A stretch of 64,000 nt of DNA from Methylorubrum salsuginis (GTDB taxonomy: Bacteria > Pseudomonadota > Alphaproteobacteria > Rhizobiales > Beijerinckiaceae), in the NCBI RefSeq assembly GCF_900114375.1, contig NZ_FOSV01000007.1, forward strand, positions 146,587-210,586, given 5' to 3'. Position 1 is the first letter of the stretch, and the number at the start of each line of letters is the position of its first letter. Shown here piece by piece: positions 1 to 9,332 of the stretch. The notes under the pieces were generated by a model. That model did no database searches. It saw only the letters and a list, made by a program, of their open reading frames with translations, and was not told the origin of the DNA. The translations under genes were made by a program, and so were the position numbers.

Positions 1-36
1 GACATCACCCGCGGCGGCTTCAGCGACTTCGGCTGA
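1..36 (+). CDS. C-terminal tail of a protein starting upstream (partial)
   Basis: An open frame runs from the first base to a TGA at 34-36 and ends in DITRGGFSDFG. Only twelve codons are inside the window, so neither the family nor the reality of the gene can be judged. It is listed because the frame is open at the window edge and a long non-coding stretch follows. Confidence 0.35.
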   Translation, partial: DITRGGFSDFG

Positions 37-501
37 AGTGCAAGACGGCCACATCGGACGCGGCCGCGCCCAACTTCAAGCCCCCCTACAAAACACAACC
101 GAATCTGCAATATTTTACTGATTTTAATTGATATCGCTGTCGCCACATCAATATCACAGGTGTTTAAAAGCCTAACTACCTTGCCTCCGGCACAAGGAAG
201 TTCACCGTTGCCCCGGACATGTTCGGCATCGGGGAACGATCGGAACGGAGGGCGCAGCGGGACGCCCACGTCCTGCAAGCCGGAGCGAGCGCCGGAGCGC
301 GACAAGGTCTCACTGGGACAAAGTCAGACCGATCCACCTTAATATTCTTATTAATCCATCCCTAAACAAACAATGTCTGGTTCATTACGTAAAGTTCACG
401 CAACACCGGCCGGGGAGCGACGTTCTTCCCACAGAGCCGAGGCCGACGATCACGAAGTTGGACCGCCGAAGCCGGACAGGCTCTCATCAGGAGATCCGGT
501 C
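37..501. other. Intergenic stretch upstream of the YfdX-like gene
   Basis: About 465 bases hold no convincing gene. Two AT-rich patches, near 85-135 and 340-375, stand out from the GC-rich background and are plausible promoter territory for the gene starting at 502. A 60-codon open frame at 160-342 has no family features and is not called. Confidence 0.5.
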
Positions 502-1374
502 ATGAAACGTCACACGCTCCTTGCCAGCATCCTCGTCGCCACCACCGCCCTGGGCGGAGCGGCTTTTGCGGCCGAGCACACCGCTCCGCCCGCCGCCGCC
601 CAGGCCCCCCTCACCGAAACGCCGGCCCAGAAGGCGGTGGATCGGGACGTCATCAAGCTCTCCGCCGACGGCGCGGCGGCCCTGCGCGACATCGGCAGCA
701 CCCGGCTCGCCCTGTTCGAGGCCAACCCGGCCCAGGCCAAGACGCTGATCGAGCGAGCGCGAACCGCGCTGGACAAGGCCGGAACCGACGACGCCGTCTT
801 CACCAAGGCCGAGGCCGCGCTGAAGCAACCGGCGGGCGCCAAGGCGCCGGAGCAGGCCGACACCAAGGCCGTGGCGTGGCTGCCGGTCGACAGCCAGATG
901 ACGCTGGGCGAGGACTTCGTGGCGACGCCGCAGAAGAATGCCGCCATCGCCGAGGCCAACCGGAGCCTGAAGGCCGGCGACCAGAAGGGGGCCGCCGAGA
1001 AGCTGCGGCTCGCCGGCGTCGACGTGAACACCACAGTCGCCGTCCTGCCGCTCGCCAAGACGACCGAGGACGTGCATCGCGCAGCCGGGCTGATCGAGCA
1101 GGGCAAGTACTACGAGGCCAACGCCGTCCTGAAGCAGGCCGAGGGCCGGATGCGCTTCGACGTCGCCGACATCGTGATGGTGCCGGACAAGCTCGCGGCG
1201 AACCAGAAGGCCCTGCCGGCGAAAGCGGAGGCGGCGCAGCACGACCGGAAGGCTCAGGCCATGGCGGCCCCGTCCGACACGGGTCCGGCCGCCACCGGCT
1301 CGCACGCGACCCCGGACAACGCTAGGGCCGCAACGACTCAGCCTGCCCCGAATACGGGCAAGGCGCCCTCGTAA
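502..1374 (+). CDS. YfdX-family periplasmic protein
   Basis: The 290-residue product starts with a signal peptide (MKRHTLLAS, hydrophobic stretch, AFA-A cleavage site near residue 23), so it should be exported. The body at about 45-255 is helical and Ala/Lys/Asp-rich, with the pattern of YfdX proteins (VDRDVIKLSADGAAALRDI, then a repeated ANPAQAKTLIERA-type helix). Family members are soluble periplasmic proteins linked to acid or stress responses in enterobacteria, with unclear biochemistry. The tail after about 255 is low-complexity Ala/Pro/Thr. The ATG at 502 is preferred over an in-frame ATG at 373 because it begins a signal peptide and has AGGAG at 489-493, eight bases away. The gene stands alone and ends at a strong hairpin. 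The family call is by recognition. Confidence 0.75.
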   Translation: MKRHTLLASILVATTALGGAAFAAEHTAPPAAAQAPLTETPAQKAVDRDVIKLSADGAAALRDIGSTRLALFEANPAQAKTLIERARTALDKAGTDDAVFTKAEAALKQPAGAKAPEQADTKAVAWLPVDSQMTLGEDFVATPQKNAAIAEANRSLKAGDQKGAAEKLRLAGVDVNTTVAVLPLAKTTEDVHRAAGLIEQGKYYEANAVLKQAEGRMRFDVADIVMVPDKLAANQKALPAKAEAAQHDRKAQAMAAPSDTGPAATGSHATPDNARAATTQPAPNTGKAPS

Positions 1375-1389
1375 GCGCCGCGCCGGCCT

Positions 1390-1436
1390 GAACGAAGAAG
1401 CCCGAAGGCCTCATCGGCCTTCGGGCTTCTTCGTTC
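1390..1436. terminator. Bidirectional terminator between yfdX-like gene and hpnN
   Basis: A perfect 21-bp inverted repeat (arms 1390-1410 and 1416-1436) encloses a 5-base loop. It lies 15 bases after the yfdX-like stop and 26 bases from the hpnN stop, and the two genes converge here, so it probably ends both transcripts. There is no long T run on either side. Confidence 0.8.
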
Positions 1437-1462
1437 GGACGCGTCGGCGTTTCGGGAAAAGC

Positions 1463-4114
1463 CTACTTCACCGCCGCCGTCTCGCGGGCGACGGTGCCGC
1501 CGGGCGGGAGGGCCGCCGCGTCGCCTTCGGGGCGGTTGGCGTCGGGCTGCTTCGGCGGAGGGCCGAGGAAGGCCGGCACCACGAAGAAGGCCGCCAGCAG
1601 GGTGAAGAACAGCGACAGGGCAAGCAGTTCGCCCATGCTCGCCGTGCCCGGATGGCTCGACAGCATCAGCGAGCCGAAGGCGGTGCCGGTGGTCAGCGCG
1701 GAGAAGAAGATCGCCCGCGTCAGGCTGGAGGCCAGCATGTCGACGACGCCCGCCCGCCACGCGATCACGTAGTAGATGTGGAAGGCGACGCCGACCGCGA
1801 GCATCAGCGGCAGGGCGATGATGTTGGCGAAGTTCAGCGGCATGCCGATGACCTTGAGCGCCATCAGGGTCCACAACGTCGCCAGCACCAACGGCCCGAG
1901 CGTCATCGCCACGTCCCAGGGTTTGCGCAGAGCCACCGAGAGGATGATGAAGATCAGCACGAGCGCGGTGATGCCCGCCTGCACGAAGGCGCCGAGGATC
2001 GTGTAGCTCGATTCCGTCGTGGCGATCGGCGCGCCGGTGGCGTGCGGATCGACCGTCTGCACCTCCTTGGCGAAGCGGCGCAGCACCTCGTCGTTGTTCG
2101 AATCGCCCTTGGGATGCACCTCGATGCGGGCGCGGCCGTCGGCGGTCACCCACTCGGCCTTGAGCTGCTTGGGCAGGTTGTCCAGCGTGATCTTCTTCGG
2201 ATCGAGCAGGCCGGAGAGGCGGCTCATCAGCGTCTTGAGATCGGTGGTGAGCGCCACGCTCGCGGCCTCGCGCTTCTCGGCCGGGGCCGAGGCGAGGGTC
2301 TCCAGGGTGGCCGAGAGCCGATCGGCGGCCTTGTTGCCGGGCTCGGAGCCGCCCGCGATGGTCTTGAGCGCCGCTGCGGTCTCGCGCAGGGCCTTCACGT
2401 TGTCGGCGTCGGTCGGCGGCGGCGGGCGGCGCGACGGGTTGAGCGCGGGCGCGAGCAGCTGCGCCGTCTCCTGGATGGTGGCGAGCTTCTGGTCCTGGTC
2501 GCGCGGCACGAAGGTGTCGATCGAGTGGACCTCCGCCACCGTGTCGAGCTTCAGGAGCCGCTGGCTGAGCGCCGGCACGGCGGCGACGTCGGGCGCCAGC
2601 ACGTCGATGGTGTTGGGGCTCGTCGCCGGGTCCTTGATCAGATCGAGATAGGTCGCGATCGACTCCACCTTCGGGCTGCGCAGGTGCATCGGGTTGGAAT
2701 CGAACGGCAGCTTCAGCAGCAGCGGGATGCCGGCGACCGTGATGAGGCCGACGAAGATCAGCACCCATTTGCGGTGCTCGATGATCCAGTGGTCGACGCC
2801 GGCCATCCACGTGGTCTCGACCGCCCGCTTCTCGCCGCGCGGGTTGAACACCGCGATCAGCGCCGGCAGCAGGGTCAGCGAGAACAGGTAGGCGACGATC
2901 ATGCCGACGCCGGCGATCAGGCCGAGTTCGGACACGCCGCGGAACTTGGTGGGCAGGAAGGCGAAGAAGCCGGCGAGCAGCGACACCGCGGCGAGCGTCA
3001 GCGACCAGCCGACGCCGCGCGAGGCGGCGCGGATCGCGGTGTCGCAATCGCCGGTCTCGTAGCGGTCGGCGCGGTAGCGCACGGCGAACTGGATGCCGAA
3101 ATCGATGCCGAGCCCCACGAACAGGGCGGCGAAGGCCACCGAGATCGGGTTCAGCTCACCCACCATCGCGAGGCCCAAAGCCGCGGTGACGACGAGGCCG
3201 GCAAAGGTGGTGATCAGCACCGCGACCACGAGGGGCGCCGAGTGGAGCGCGAGCGCCAGGAACAGCACAATCGCGGCGGTGGTCAGCGAGTAATTGAGGA
3301 AGGCGTCGTCGGCGAGGGTGGCGAACTCGTCGTCGGCCACCGCCACCGGGCCGGTCAGGCGGATGCGCAGGCCGTGGGCGGAATCGATGTTCTGCTCGGC
3401 GGCAATCCGGCGGATCAACTGGGTCGCCTCGCGGCCGGGTTCCAGCGCGTTGTAGTCGAGCACCGGCTGGATCATCACGAACTTGCGGGTGTCCGTGACC
3501 TGGGTCTTGCCGCCGGCCAGCAGCGTCTGCCACGACATCCGGGCGCGCTCGCCCGCGAGCACCTTGCGCAGGGTGTCGTCGATCTGCGTCATCGGCTGGG
3601 CCAGGTCGTCGATCTTGGCGTCGCCGCTCTTCACGCCCTTCACGCCGAGCGAGAGCACCCGCATCACGCCGCGTAAGGACGGGTCGGCGGCGAGCGGCCC
3701 GAGCAGGCCCTGCTGCTCGATCAGCCGCTGCGTCGTCTGCTCCAGTTCCTGCTGCGACATCAGCAGAAGGCCGTTTCGGTCGAAGAACGGGCCGCCGTCG
3801 GGGCGGTAGACCGTCTCGATCTCCGAGCGGTGGGTCTTGAGGGCGTCGGCGAAGCGGGCGGCGGCCTCCTCGGCGATCTCGGGCGTCGCCCCGTCGATCA
3901 CCGCGGCGACGAGATTGGTGCGCTGGGGGAACGCCTTCTCGAAGGCGATCTCGTCCTGGCGCCACGGCACGCTCGGATCGATCAGCCGCTCCACATCGGT
4001 GTTGATGCGGAACAGATGGGCGGCCGCCGCCACGCCCGCGACCGTGAGGATCGCCGCCGTGACCAGAACCAACCAGCGGCGCCTGACGGAAAACGCGACG
4101 AGACGTTCGATCAC
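1463..4114 (-). CDS. hpnN: Hopanoid transporter HpnN (RND family)
   Basis: An 883-residue inner-membrane protein of the RND/MMPL type. It starts with a membrane segment after VIERLVAFSVRRRW, has a large periplasmic loop, a first membrane bundle containing GLGIDFGIQFAVRYR, a second loop (about 440-690) and a second bundle with LAVGVAFHIYYV. HpnN is needed to move hopanoids to the outer membrane in Rhodopseudomonas palustris, and the divergent hpnH supports the assignment. The GTG at 4114 is preferred because family proteins begin at this motif; an in-frame ATG at 4177 would add 21 unusual residues. AGGG lies about six bases upstream of the GTG. Confidence 0.9.
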   Translation of the reverse strand: MIERLVAFSVRRRWLVLVTAAILTVAGVAAAAHLFRINTDVERLIDPSVPWRQDEIAFEKAFPQRTNLVAAVIDGATPEIAEEAAARFADALKTHRSEIETVYRPDGGPFFDRNGLLLMSQQELEQTTQRLIEQQGLLGPLAADPSLRGVMRVLSLGVKGVKSGDAKIDDLAQPMTQIDDTLRKVLAGERARMSWQTLLAGGKTQVTDTRKFVMIQPVLDYNALEPGREATQLIRRIAAEQNIDSAHGLRIRLTGPVAVADDEFATLADDAFLNYSLTTAAIVLFLALALHSAPLVVAVLITTFAGLVVTAALGLAMVGELNPISVAFAALFVGLGIDFGIQFAVRYRADRYETGDCDTAIRAASRGVGWSLTLAAVSLLAGFFAFLPTKFRGVSELGLIAGVGMIVAYLFSLTLLPALIAVFNPRGEKRAVETTWMAGVDHWIIEHRKWVLIFVGLITVAGIPLLLKLPFDSNPMHLRSPKVESIATYLDLIKDPATSPNTIDVLAPDVAAVPALSQRLLKLDTVAEVHSIDTFVPRDQDQKLATIQETAQLLAPALNPSRRPPPPTDADNVKALRETAAALKTIAGGSEPGNKAADRLSATLETLASAPAEKREAASVALTTDLKTLMSRLSGLLDPKKITLDNLPKQLKAEWVTADGRARIEVHPKGDSNNDEVLRRFAKEVQTVDPHATGAPIATTESSYTILGAFVQAGITALVLIFIILSVALRKPWDVAMTLGPLVLATLWTLMALKVIGMPLNFANIIALPLMLAVGVAFHIYYVIAWRAGVVDMLASSLTRAIFFSALTTGTAFGSLMLSSHPGTASMGELLALSLFFTLLAAFFVVPAFLGPPPKQPDANRPEGDAAALPPGGTVARETAAVK

Positions 4115-4699
4115 GTAGAACCCTGCCTGCCCTGACGATCCGGCCTGTCCCGCAACGCATCGGGAGGCGTCCTGCATCCCGGCAGGCGGCCATTGCCGGA
4201 TCGAATTCGGATCGTGAGCCCTGGAACGAGCCCTCGGAACGGAAGTGACCGGGCGGACCCGGGCGACACGAATCGGGCCCGATGCGGAGCAACGGGCATC
4301 CGTGCCTTTGGGGCGCTACGTACCGGCCCCGGTCCCGGAATGCAACGGAAGCGCAAAATCGTGACCCGGCTCGCCATCCCGCCCTCCGTGCGGTGCGATA
4401 CCGCACCGCACCCGGATCGGGGGATGAAACAAGCCGGTACGCGCCCGATCCTACGGCCAAGCAGTCAAACATCCGCCGCAGAACCGCGAAAACAGCAGGC
4501 CATTCTGGCTCCGCAGCCTTCCGCGCGGTCCTCCTCGCCCTCCGGGCCGAGGATGGGGAAACCGGCTTGCCACAGTCAGGCTTTTTACGCGCCGCAGGGC
4601 GCCGAATCCGAACGGTTCCAGCCTACATCACTGGAATTCCAGTCCTTCTTTCGCTAATCAACCCGGCAAAGTCTGGGGCCAGAACAAAGGAGCCGCACC
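4115..4699. other. Divergent hpnN/hpnH intergenic region
   Basis: About 585 bases without a supported gene separate the divergent hpnN and hpnH starts, so promoters for both should lie here. Short open frames on both strands lack family features. The only clear structure is a small inverted repeat at 4388-4406. Confidence 0.5.
4388..4406. promoter_or_regulatory. Inverted repeat, possible operator upstream of hpnH/hpnN
   Basis: Seven-base arms GTGCGGT and ACCGCAC are separated by GCGAT. The size suits a dimeric regulator site and the position lies between two divergent genes. No regulator gene is adjacent, so a role is only a guess. Confidence 0.3.
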
Positions 4700-5866
4700 T
4701 TGGGAATTCCCATCCGGTACGTCGCGAAGATCGGCGGCTACATCCTCAAGCAGCACCTCACCGGGCGCAAGCGCTACCCGCTCGTCATGATGATGGAGCC
4801 GCTGTTCCGCTGCAATCTCGCCTGCGCCGGCTGCGGGAAGATCGACTATCCCGACGAGATCCTGAACAAGCGCCTGCCCGTCGACGAGGCGCTCGAATCC
4901 GTGCGCGAGTGCGGGGCCCCCGTGGTCGTGATCGCGGGCGGTGAGCCGCTTCTCCACAAGGATCTGCCGCAGATCGTCCAGGGCATCATCGCGCAGAAGA
5001 AGTTCGCGATCGTCTGCACCAACGCCCTGCTCCTCGAGAAGAAGATCAAGGACTACAAGCCGTCGCCCTACTTCACGTGGTCGATCCACCTCGACGGCGA
5101 CAAGGAGATGCACGACCAGTCGGTGTGCCAGCGCGGCGTCTACGACAAGGCCGTGGCGGCGATCGCGAAGGCCAAGGAAATGGGCTTCCGCGTCACCATC
5201 AACTGCACCTTCTTCAACAACTCGTCGGCCGACAAGATCGCCGACTTCTTCGACTCGGTGACCCGCATGGGCATCGACGGCATCACCGTCTCGCCCGGCT
5301 ACGCCTACGAGCGGGCGCCGGACCAGCAGCACTTCCTCAACCGCAAGGCGACGAAGGAGCTGTTCCGCGGCGTGTTCCGCCACGGCAAGGAGAAGGGCCG
5401 CGAGAAGTGGACCTTCCAGCAGTCCGGGCTGTTCCTCGACTTCCTGGCCGGCAACCAGACCTACCACTGCACGCCCTGGGGCAACCCGACCCGCACGGTG
5501 TTCGGCTGGCAGAAGCCCTGCTACCTGCTGGGCGAGGGCTACGCCGCGACCTTCAAGGAGCTGATGGAAGAGACCGACTGGGACGCCTACGGCACCGGCA
5601 ACTACGAGAAGTGCGCCGACTGCATGGTCCATTCGGGCTACGAGGCGTCCTCGGTGGTCGATTCCGTCAGGAAGCCCTGGAAGCCCGTGCTGCACGCGAT
5701 CCGCGGCATCAAGACGGACGGCGAGATGGCGCCGGAAATCTCCCTGGAGAACCAGCGTCCGGCCGAGTTCGTGTTCTCCCGCAACGTCGCCCAGAAGCTG
5801 TCCGAGATCAAAGCCTCAGGCGTCGACACCAAGCGCGAGACCCAGAAGCGCGCGAGCGCGGCTTAA
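4700..5866 (+). CDS. hpnH: Adenosylhopane synthase HpnH (radical SAM)
   Basis: The 388-residue protein carries the radical-SAM cluster motif as C38-x3-C42-x2-C45 (FRCNLACAGCGK) and later a cysteine set near CADCMVHSGYEASSV. HpnH joins the 5'-deoxyadenosyl group of SAM to a C30 hopene to form adenosylhopane, the first step to C35 hopanoids. The TTG start at 4700 is chosen because AAAGGAG at 4686-4692 sits seven bases ahead and the product matches the family start (MGIPIRYVAKIGGYILKQ). Its 3' end overlaps convergent hpnG by 51 bases. Confidence 0.95.
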   Translation: MGIPIRYVAKIGGYILKQHLTGRKRYPLVMMMEPLFRCNLACAGCGKIDYPDEILNKRLPVDEALESVRECGAPVVVIAGGEPLLHKDLPQIVQGIIAQKKFAIVCTNALLLEKKIKDYKPSPYFTWSIHLDGDKEMHDQSVCQRGVYDKAVAAIAKAKEMGFRVTINCTFFNNSSADKIADFFDSVTRMGIDGITVSPGYAYERAPDQQHFLNRKATKELFRGVFRHGKEKGREKWTFQQSGLFLDFLAGNQTYHCTPWGNPTRTVFGWQKPCYLLGEGYAATFKELMEETDWDAYGTGNYEKCADCMVHSGYEASSVVDSVRKPWKPVLHAIRGIKTDGEMAPEISLENQRPAEFVFSRNVAQKLSEIKASGVDTKRETQKRASAA

Positions 5867-6520
5867 ACCGCGGAACGCCTCGCCCGAATCGCGGGCGAGG
5901 CGCACCACTTCGCCGACCCTCGCCTCGCGCCGCGCGAGCGCGGCGAGAACGGCCAGGATGTCCGGATCGCCGTTGGGCTTGAGGGCGTTGGCCGCAAATG
6001 CGGGCAGCGCCCGTTCCGCCGGGTCGCACACGACGCGGATCGCCGCGAAGGGAAGGCCGTGCGCCGCGGCGTAAGCGGCCGCCACCTGACTCTCCATATC
6101 GACCGCCGCCGCCCCGGTGCGCGCCCTGAGCGCCGCCTTGGCCTCCGGCGTCATCACCGCGGTCTCGACGCCGGCAAGATCGGCCACGATCATTCGGGAG
6201 CCGAGGCCGGACAGACGGCGGCGAAGACCGGAAACGAGGGTCGCAGAGGCGGGATGCCGCTCCAAGCCGGCTTCGGCCGCGACCCAGACCGCCTCGGCCA
6301 CGATCACGTCGCCGGGTGCCAACGCCGGATCGAGCCCGCCCGCGATACCGAAGCTCACCACCGCCCGCACAGTCTCGGCCGGACGCGCCGCGAGGAACGC
6401 CCGCAACCGGTCCGGCCGGCCGCCGGCCTGGACCGGTTCGACGCCGGGACCGGCGGCGATGCGGGCCTCGCGGGCGAGGCCCGCCACCGCAAGGACGGCG
6501 GCCACTTCGCGCGCGGGCAT
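5816..6520 (-). CDS. hpnG: Hopanoid nucleosidase/phosphorylase HpnG
   Basis: This 234-residue protein belongs to the nucleoside phosphorylase/MTA-SAH nucleosidase fold. VVSFGIAGGLDPALAPGDVIVA (about 60-80) forms part of the active site and AAAVDMESQVAAAYA (about 145-160) holds the ME pair that contacts ribose. HpnG removes adenine from adenosylhopane, the step after HpnH, and the two genes sit tail to tail with a 51-base overlap. It lies eight bases downstream of the polysaccharide-export gene on the same strand, so the two may be co-transcribed. Confidence 0.88.
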   Translation of the reverse strand: MPAREVAAVLAVAGLAREARIAAGPGVEPVQAGGRPDRLRAFLAARPAETVRAVVSFGIAGGLDPALAPGDVIVAEAVWVAAEAGLERHPASATLVSGLRRRLSGLGSRMIVADLAGVETAVMTPEAKAALRARTGAAAVDMESQVAAAYAAAHGLPFAAIRVVCDPAERALPAFAANALKPNGDPDILAVLAALARREARVGEVVRLARDSGEAFRGLSRARALLGLALGVDA

Positions 6521-6528
6521 GGCGGGTT

Positions 6529-7695
6529 TTACTGCGTAACCCGGTAGATCGAGGCGGCGGAGCCGACCGGGGATGCCACCGTCGAGATCACGCTGAGCAC
6601 CTTCGCCACCTCGGAGAACGGCGCATTCGATACGTAGAGCAGGTCGCGGTTGCGCATCCGGAACGTCTGGGTGAGGAACAGGCTCTGCGGATCGCGCATG
6701 TTGACCCGGTACACCACCGGAACCTGCGGTGAGCTCAGCAGCGGCGAGTTCGGCCGAAGCCGCCGCACCACACCCGCCGGCTCGTAGCGGAAGATGTAGA
6801 CGCCCTCCGGATTGGCCCGGGCGTCGCTGAGGCCCGAGGCGCGGGCGAGCGCCTGCGCCATGGTCAGCCCCTCCGCGCCGAACGGAACCTCGGTGGTGTT
6901 GCCGACCGCGCCCACCGCCAGGAAGGTCTGCGGATCGCGCACCAGCGTCAGCGTGTCGTTGGCCCGCACGAAGATGTTCTCGCGCGGGTTGGCCACGATC
7001 GTGCTCATCGGCACCGTGACGGTGCGGCCGCCCCGCGACAGCCGCACGAAGGTCTCGGAGACCGAGGTGCGCACGCCGCCGGCGAGCGCGATCACGTCGA
7101 GCAGCCGGTCGCCGCGGCCGGTCAGCGGCACGCGCATGCCGGCCGCCGACTCACCGGTCACGGTGACGGATTGCGAGACCGGCTTGGTGACGGTGACGAG
7201 CACCTGCGGCTGGATCGCCTTGCCGGCCAGCTCGCTCTCGATCAGCGTCTGGACGTCCTGGGTCCGCCGGCCCGCGACCTTGATGCGGCCGGCATAGGGC
7301 ACCGAGATCGCCCCGTCGGGGCCGACGATCTGCTCGGGGATGAAGGCGGATTTCGAGCCGGCGGAGAAGCGGTCGGCCACGAGCGGGCCGGAGAACAGGC
7401 CGCCGGAGCCGGCTTCCCACACCTGCACGGCCACCGCGTCGCCGACGCCGATCAGCGGCTCGGCCGCCGGGCGGTTGTCGCCGAAGGTGACGAGCAGGCT
7501 GTCGAGGGGGCGGGTGCGCAGCGCCTCGACGATGGCTGGATCGATGTCGACGATCTCGTAGCGGGCAAACAGGCCTTCGGCGGTGGCGATGTCGGCACCG
7601 CCGTCGATCGCCCGCGCGGTCGGCCCCGAGGTCGGAAGCACCGAGCACCCCGACACCGCGAGCGCGGTGAGGAGGAGAGTTGCAGTGACGCGCAT
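6529..7695 (-). CDS. Polysaccharide export outer-membrane lipoprotein (Wza/KpsD-like)
   Basis: A 388-residue lipoprotein: the signal peptide MRVTATLLLTALAVSGC ends in a lipobox with C17 as the acylated residue. The N-terminal half contains the export domain (IGVGDAVAVQVWEAG, then GPDGAISVPYAGRIKVAGR); one or more SLBB-like repeats follow (RGDRLLDVIALAGGV; GLTMAQALARASGL). Such proteins form the outer-membrane channel of Wzy- or ABC-dependent polysaccharide export. No chain-length regulator or glycosyltransferase is adjacent, so the polymer is unknown. Two hpn genes follow, but a role in hopanoid export is not implied by the family. Confidence 0.85.
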   Translation of the reverse strand: MRVTATLLLTALAVSGCSVLPTSGPTARAIDGGADIATAEGLFARYEIVDIDPAIVEALRTRPLDSLLVTFGDNRPAAEPLIGVGDAVAVQVWEAGSGGLFSGPLVADRFSAGSKSAFIPEQIVGPDGAISVPYAGRIKVAGRRTQDVQTLIESELAGKAIQPQVLVTVTKPVSQSVTVTGESAAGMRVPLTGRGDRLLDVIALAGGVRTSVSETFVRLSRGGRTVTVPMSTIVANPRENIFVRANDTLTLVRDPQTFLAVGAVGNTTEVPFGAEGLTMAQALARASGLSDARANPEGVYIFRYEPAGVVRRLRPNSPLLSSPQVPVVYRVNMRDPQSLFLTQTFRMRNRDLLYVSNAPFSEVAKVLSVISTVASPVGSAASIYRVTQ

Positions 7696-8009
7696 TCAGG
7701 TTCGCCTGACGGTTTGTCTCACCGTGTGCCTAACCCGAAAGCAGCCAAGCTGTCCGTGGCGATGCCGCCACACCGTCCCCCGGACCGCACCCTACGCCCG
7801 CCAATCCCCGTTGCTCACACCTTTCCTCAGAGTCCGATCATCCGCATCGGCCGTCTTCGCCGAAGCGCGCCCGATCGATGTCCCGGGAGCACGACCCGAG
7901 CGTGCCCTTCGGGCGAGGACGGCCATTTGCCGAGCGCGGCACGATTGGGCTAGGCGGAGCGCACAGCCGATCCTCCCGGCCGATCTCAGGGCCGTTCCAC
8001 AAGGCAGGG
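7696..8009. other. Divergent intergenic region
   Basis: About 314 bases lie between the start of the export lipoprotein and the likely start of the hydrolase. An open frame reaches into this region from the right, but its extra residues (Arg/Ser/Pro-rich) look non-coding. No clear operator or hairpin is visible. Confidence 0.4.
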
Positions 8010-9332
8010 ATGTCGAAGCCCTTCAGCCACACACCGCCCGGCGTGTCGGAACCGCGTACCGGCGGCGTCGCGCGGCGGCACGTCTTCTATGTGCCGGGCT
8101 ACGATCCCGAGGCGCGCAGCCGCTACCGGCTGCTGTTCGTGCGCGAATTGACCCGCTACGCCAAGGTGTTCGGGCAGGCCAAGCGCGAGATCGGCCGGGC
8201 CGAGGCCGGGCCGCTCCTGAGCCGGGGGGGACCTGAGGAGCCCCTCGTGCAGGCTTGGCGGGTCGCGGCGCATCGGCAGACGATGGGCGCCGAGACCACC
8301 TACGAGGTGCTGTTGTGGGACGACCTAGTCGCCCGCGACTTCGCCCGATCGAAATTCGTCAGTTCCGTCCTGCTGCTCGCGGGCACCGCGCACGCCATCG
8401 CGGCCGGCAAGCTCGTCAGCTTCTATAAGCTCCACTGGAAGTACGGGAACGTCATCCTCTATCCCTTCGTGATGCTGCTGATGCTCGCCGCGGTGGCGGG
8501 GGCGGTCGCCATCACGGTCGACGCCGCCTTGGGCGAGGGCGGGGCGCTCGGCCTGAGCCTGCCCGCGCTCGTCACGGTGCCGGCAGGCCTCCTCGCGGGG
8601 TTGGCGCTGCTCGCCGCGATGGAGGCTGCGCTCAACCGCATCTTCTTCTGGCAATTGCTGAACGACTGGGTGTTCAACTGGCAGCACGGTCAGGGCTGGC
8701 GCGCCGACTACGAGCGGCGCCTCGACGCCTTCGCCGATCATGCCCTGGCCCGCTTGGCGGCGCTGGCTCGTGAGGAGACCCCGCCCGACGAGATCCTGAT
8801 CGTCGGCCATTCGTCCGGCGCGCTCACAGCCGTCGAGATCGCGGCCCGGCTGATCGCCCGCGATCCGCTTCTCGGCAACACGGACGGCCCGAGCCTCGGG
8901 CTCGTCACCCTCGGCTCCGGCCTGCCGCTGGTGGCCTTGCAGCCGCGGGCGCGGCGGCTCCGGGCGGAGATCGCGAGCCTCGTCACCGACCGACAGCTGG
9001 TCTGGGTCGATTACGGCGCGCCGCAGGACTGGATGAACTTCCCGGGCTTCAACCCCGCCGCCGAACTCGATCTCGGCTTGCGCCCCGACGCGGTGGTGGC
9101 CAATCCGATCATCCGCTCGGCGCGCTTCCGCGAGATCATCTCGCCCGAAACCTACAAGCGGGTGCGGTTCCGACCGTTCCGGATGCACTTCCAGTTCCTG
9201 ATGTCGAACGATCGGGCCGGGGAATACGACTTCTTCGACATGACGCTCGGCCCCCGCCGCCTGCTCGACCGCGTCCTCGACGCGGAGCGGGAGGACCGCG
9301 CGCGCGACCTCGCGGCGGCCCCGCATGGCTGA
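8010..9332 (+). CDS. Membrane-associated alpha/beta-hydrolase-like protein
   Basis: A 440-residue protein of unknown function. RRHVFYVPGYDPEARSRYR at the N-terminus resembles the first strand and oxyanion region of an alpha/beta hydrolase, and ILIVGHSSGA holds a G-x-S-x-G elbow with Ser268 as candidate nucleophile. Two hydrophobic segments at about 150-175 and 185-210 (VILYPFVMLLMLAAVAGAV; LVTVPAGLLAGLALLAAM) interrupt the fold and should insert in the membrane. The start at 8010 is chosen because residues encoded from 7878 are low complexity; AAGG lies five bases ahead. It overlaps gntK by eight bases, so it heads a three-gene operon. A lipase or esterase role is possible but unproven. Confidence 0.75.
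   Translation: MSKPFSHTPPGVSEPRTGGVARRHVFYVPGYDPEARSRYRLLFVRELTRYAKVFGQAKREIGRAEAGPLLSRGGPEEPLVQAWRVAAHRQTMGAETTYEVLLWDDLVARDFARSKFVSSVLLLAGTAHAIAAGKLVSFYKLHWKYGNVILYPFVMLLMLAAVAGAVAITVDAALGEGGALGLSLPALVTVPAGLLAGLALLAAMEAALNRIFFWQLLNDWVFNWQHGQGWRADYERRLDAFADHALARLAALAREETPPDEILIVGHSSGALTAVEIAARLIARDPLLGNTDGPSLGLVTLGSGLPLVALQPRARRLRAEIASLVTDRQLVWVDYGAPQDWMNFPGFNPAAELDLGLRPDAVVANPIIRSARFREIISPETYKRVRFRPFRMHFQFLMSNDRAGEYDFFDMTLGPRRLLDRVLDAEREDRARDLAAAPHG

Noticed and set aside
160..342. A 60-codon frame near the window start
   Set aside because: There is no ribosome site or family feature, and the Ser/Pro/Arg composition looks like chance.
1652..3676. A 674-codon plus-strand frame opposite hpnN
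   Set aside because: The product is a His/Arg/Gln-rich composition artefact; the minus strand has RND membrane helices.
6529..7695. Polysaccharide export lipoprotein as part of a capsule cluster
   Set aside because: No glycosyltransferase, polymerase or chain-length gene is adjacent; the glycan-like island is 46 kb away, so linking them is not supported.
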